The notes under the pieces: model-generated
Database searches by the model: none
Told to the model about the DNA's origin: nothing
Seen by the model: the letters and a program-made list of their open reading frames with translations, nothing else
Position numbers and translations under genes: made by a program
Assembly: GCA_021324155.1 (NCBI GenBank)
Contig: JAJPJQ010000020.1
Span: 62,001-126,000 of the forward strand
Direction of reading: 5' to 3'
From: Pseudomonadota bacterium
Lineage (GTDB): Bacteria > Desulfobacterota > Binatia > UBA9968
DNA: 64,000 bases
Shown here: one piece after another, positions 63,310 through 64,000 of the stretch
Position numbering within the stretch: position 1 is the stretch's first letter
Layout of the letters: every line of letters starts with the position of its first letter

Positions 63310-64000
63310 TGTTGTCCGGCGGTCAATCGCGGCGAGGCATGCGCGTCTTCCGGCGCAACGTCAGCTCGCGCCGCCGCTATTACGCCGCAGCCGACGCCAT
63401 TTTCGTCTCCGTGCCGAAAAGCGGCCGCACCTGGCTGCGCGTTTTTCTTTATCGATATTACTCCGCCATGCTCGGACAGAGTTTTACGCTGAAGGAAAAA
63501 GAGATTTTTACCGGCCCGCTGCCGAAGCTCATCTTCACGCACGACGTGTGGCAGCATCGCGCGACCGCTCCCTTTAAAGATCGCTGGCGCGGCAAGCATC
63601 TCGTGCCGCGCCGCGCGGCGCTGGAGAAAAAAATCGTCCTGCTCGCGCGAGATCCCCGCGACGTGCTCGTCTCGCTTTTTTTCCAGCAGTCGAAGCGGAT
63701 GCATCGCTATAATGGCACCCTCTCGGACATGCTCCGCCATCCGCGCTTCGGCGTGCGTCTTATCGTCGACGTCATGAACGTGTGGATGGTGGAATGGGGA
63801 GGACGGCCCAATTGCAAGCTCGTGCGCTATGAGGACTGCAAACGCGACGCCGCCGCTACTTTTCGCGACCTCGTCGCGTTTCTTTCTCCGACCGCCGTCG
63901 ATGAGGCTGCGTTCCGCAGTGCCATGGAGTTTTCCACCTTCGACAACATGAAAGCGATGGAGGCAGCCGGAAAATTCGACAGTGGCATCCTCGCGCCCGG
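63309..64000 (+). CDS. Sulfotransferase domain protein, cut by window edge (type A paralogue)
   Basis: The first 230 codons are visible. VSVPKSGRTWLRVFLYRYY and LLARDPRDVLVSLFFQQSKRMHRY match the type A sulfotransferase at 59613 block for block, as does IVDVMNVWMVEWGGR and KLVRYEDCKRD. It is therefore a tandem paralogue. The ATG overlaps the GT4 stop in TGATG. The C-terminus lies outside the window. Confidence 0.85.
   Translation, partial: MLSGGQSRRGMRVFRRNVSSRRRYYAAADAIFVSVPKSGRTWLRVFLYRYYSAMLGQSFTLKEKEIFTGPLPKLIFTHDVWQHRATAPFKDRWRGKHLVPRRAALEKKIVLLARDPRDVLVSLFFQQSKRMHRYNGTLSDMLRHPRFGVRLIVDVMNVWMVEWGGRPNCKLVRYEDCKRDAAATFRDLVAFLSPTAVDEAAFRSAMEFSTFDNMKAMEAAGKFDSGILAP

Overview
The window is GC-rich, densely coded DNA from a Gram-negative (diderm) bacterium. 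It carries a full set of late lipid A and Kdo genes, BamA, OmpH/Skp and the Lol lipoprotein exporter, in the order lolC-lolD-bamA-ompH-lpxD-fabZ-lpxA-lpxI-(Gfo/Idh)-lpxB-msbA-waaA-lpxK-gmhB, which is familiar from deltaproteobacterial and related phyla. LpxI in place of LpxH, a CofH-type F420 enzyme, an FMN 2-hydroxyacid oxidase and a 'DGDGH' amidohydrolase fit an uncultured Desulfobacterota or Binatota-like lineage. That placement is an inference from gene content only. No rRNA, tRNA or CRISPR array was seen.

Layout. 1-4.4 kb, minus strand: DOMON-like protein, NamZ/DUF1343 muramidase and DegT aminotransferase in one operon, then a tiny Cys-rich gene (plus strand) and an alpha-hydroxyacid oxidase (minus). 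4.5-9.5 kb, plus: amidohydrolase, hisS, aspS, lipoprotein. 9.5-12 kb, minus: membrane protein, heptamer-repeat hairpin, cofH, def. 12.1-18.3 kb, plus: rrf2-sufC-sufD-sufS-sufU-sufT-rpoD with no sufB. 18.4-24 kb: hybrid histidine kinase, a duplicated 3' end of rpoD with its terminator, and an acetyltransferase-methyltransferase fusion. 24-27 kb: frameshifted small gene, FG-GAP secreted protein, small His/Cys protein. 27-30 kb: globin, metF, lysS. 30-46 kb: the envelope and lipid A operon, ending in gmhB and an SDR epimerase.

46-51.3 kb, minus: a compact five-gene operon of a PqqD-domain protein with a lasso-leader-like C-terminal tail, a soluble S24/S26 peptidase-like protein, an HPr-kinase-like P-loop protein, a double GT4 glycosyltransferase and an NTP_transf_5 nucleotidyltransferase. 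This is the best candidate for an undescribed system: it has the recognition domain, a leader-like tag, a kinase and a nucleotidyltransferase of RiPP/lasso-type pathways, but no macrocyclase and no separate precursor.

51.4-64 kb, plus: a long LPS core and surface-glycan operon with a Trm112-like protein, two GT9 heptosyltransferases, a degenerate GT2, a Kdo kinase and two further LPS kinases, an ArnT/PMT-type membrane glycosyltransferase, two GT4 enzymes and four sulfotransferases, the last cut by the window edge. Together with gmhB this predicts a heptose-containing, phosphorylated and probably sulfated LPS core or glycan.
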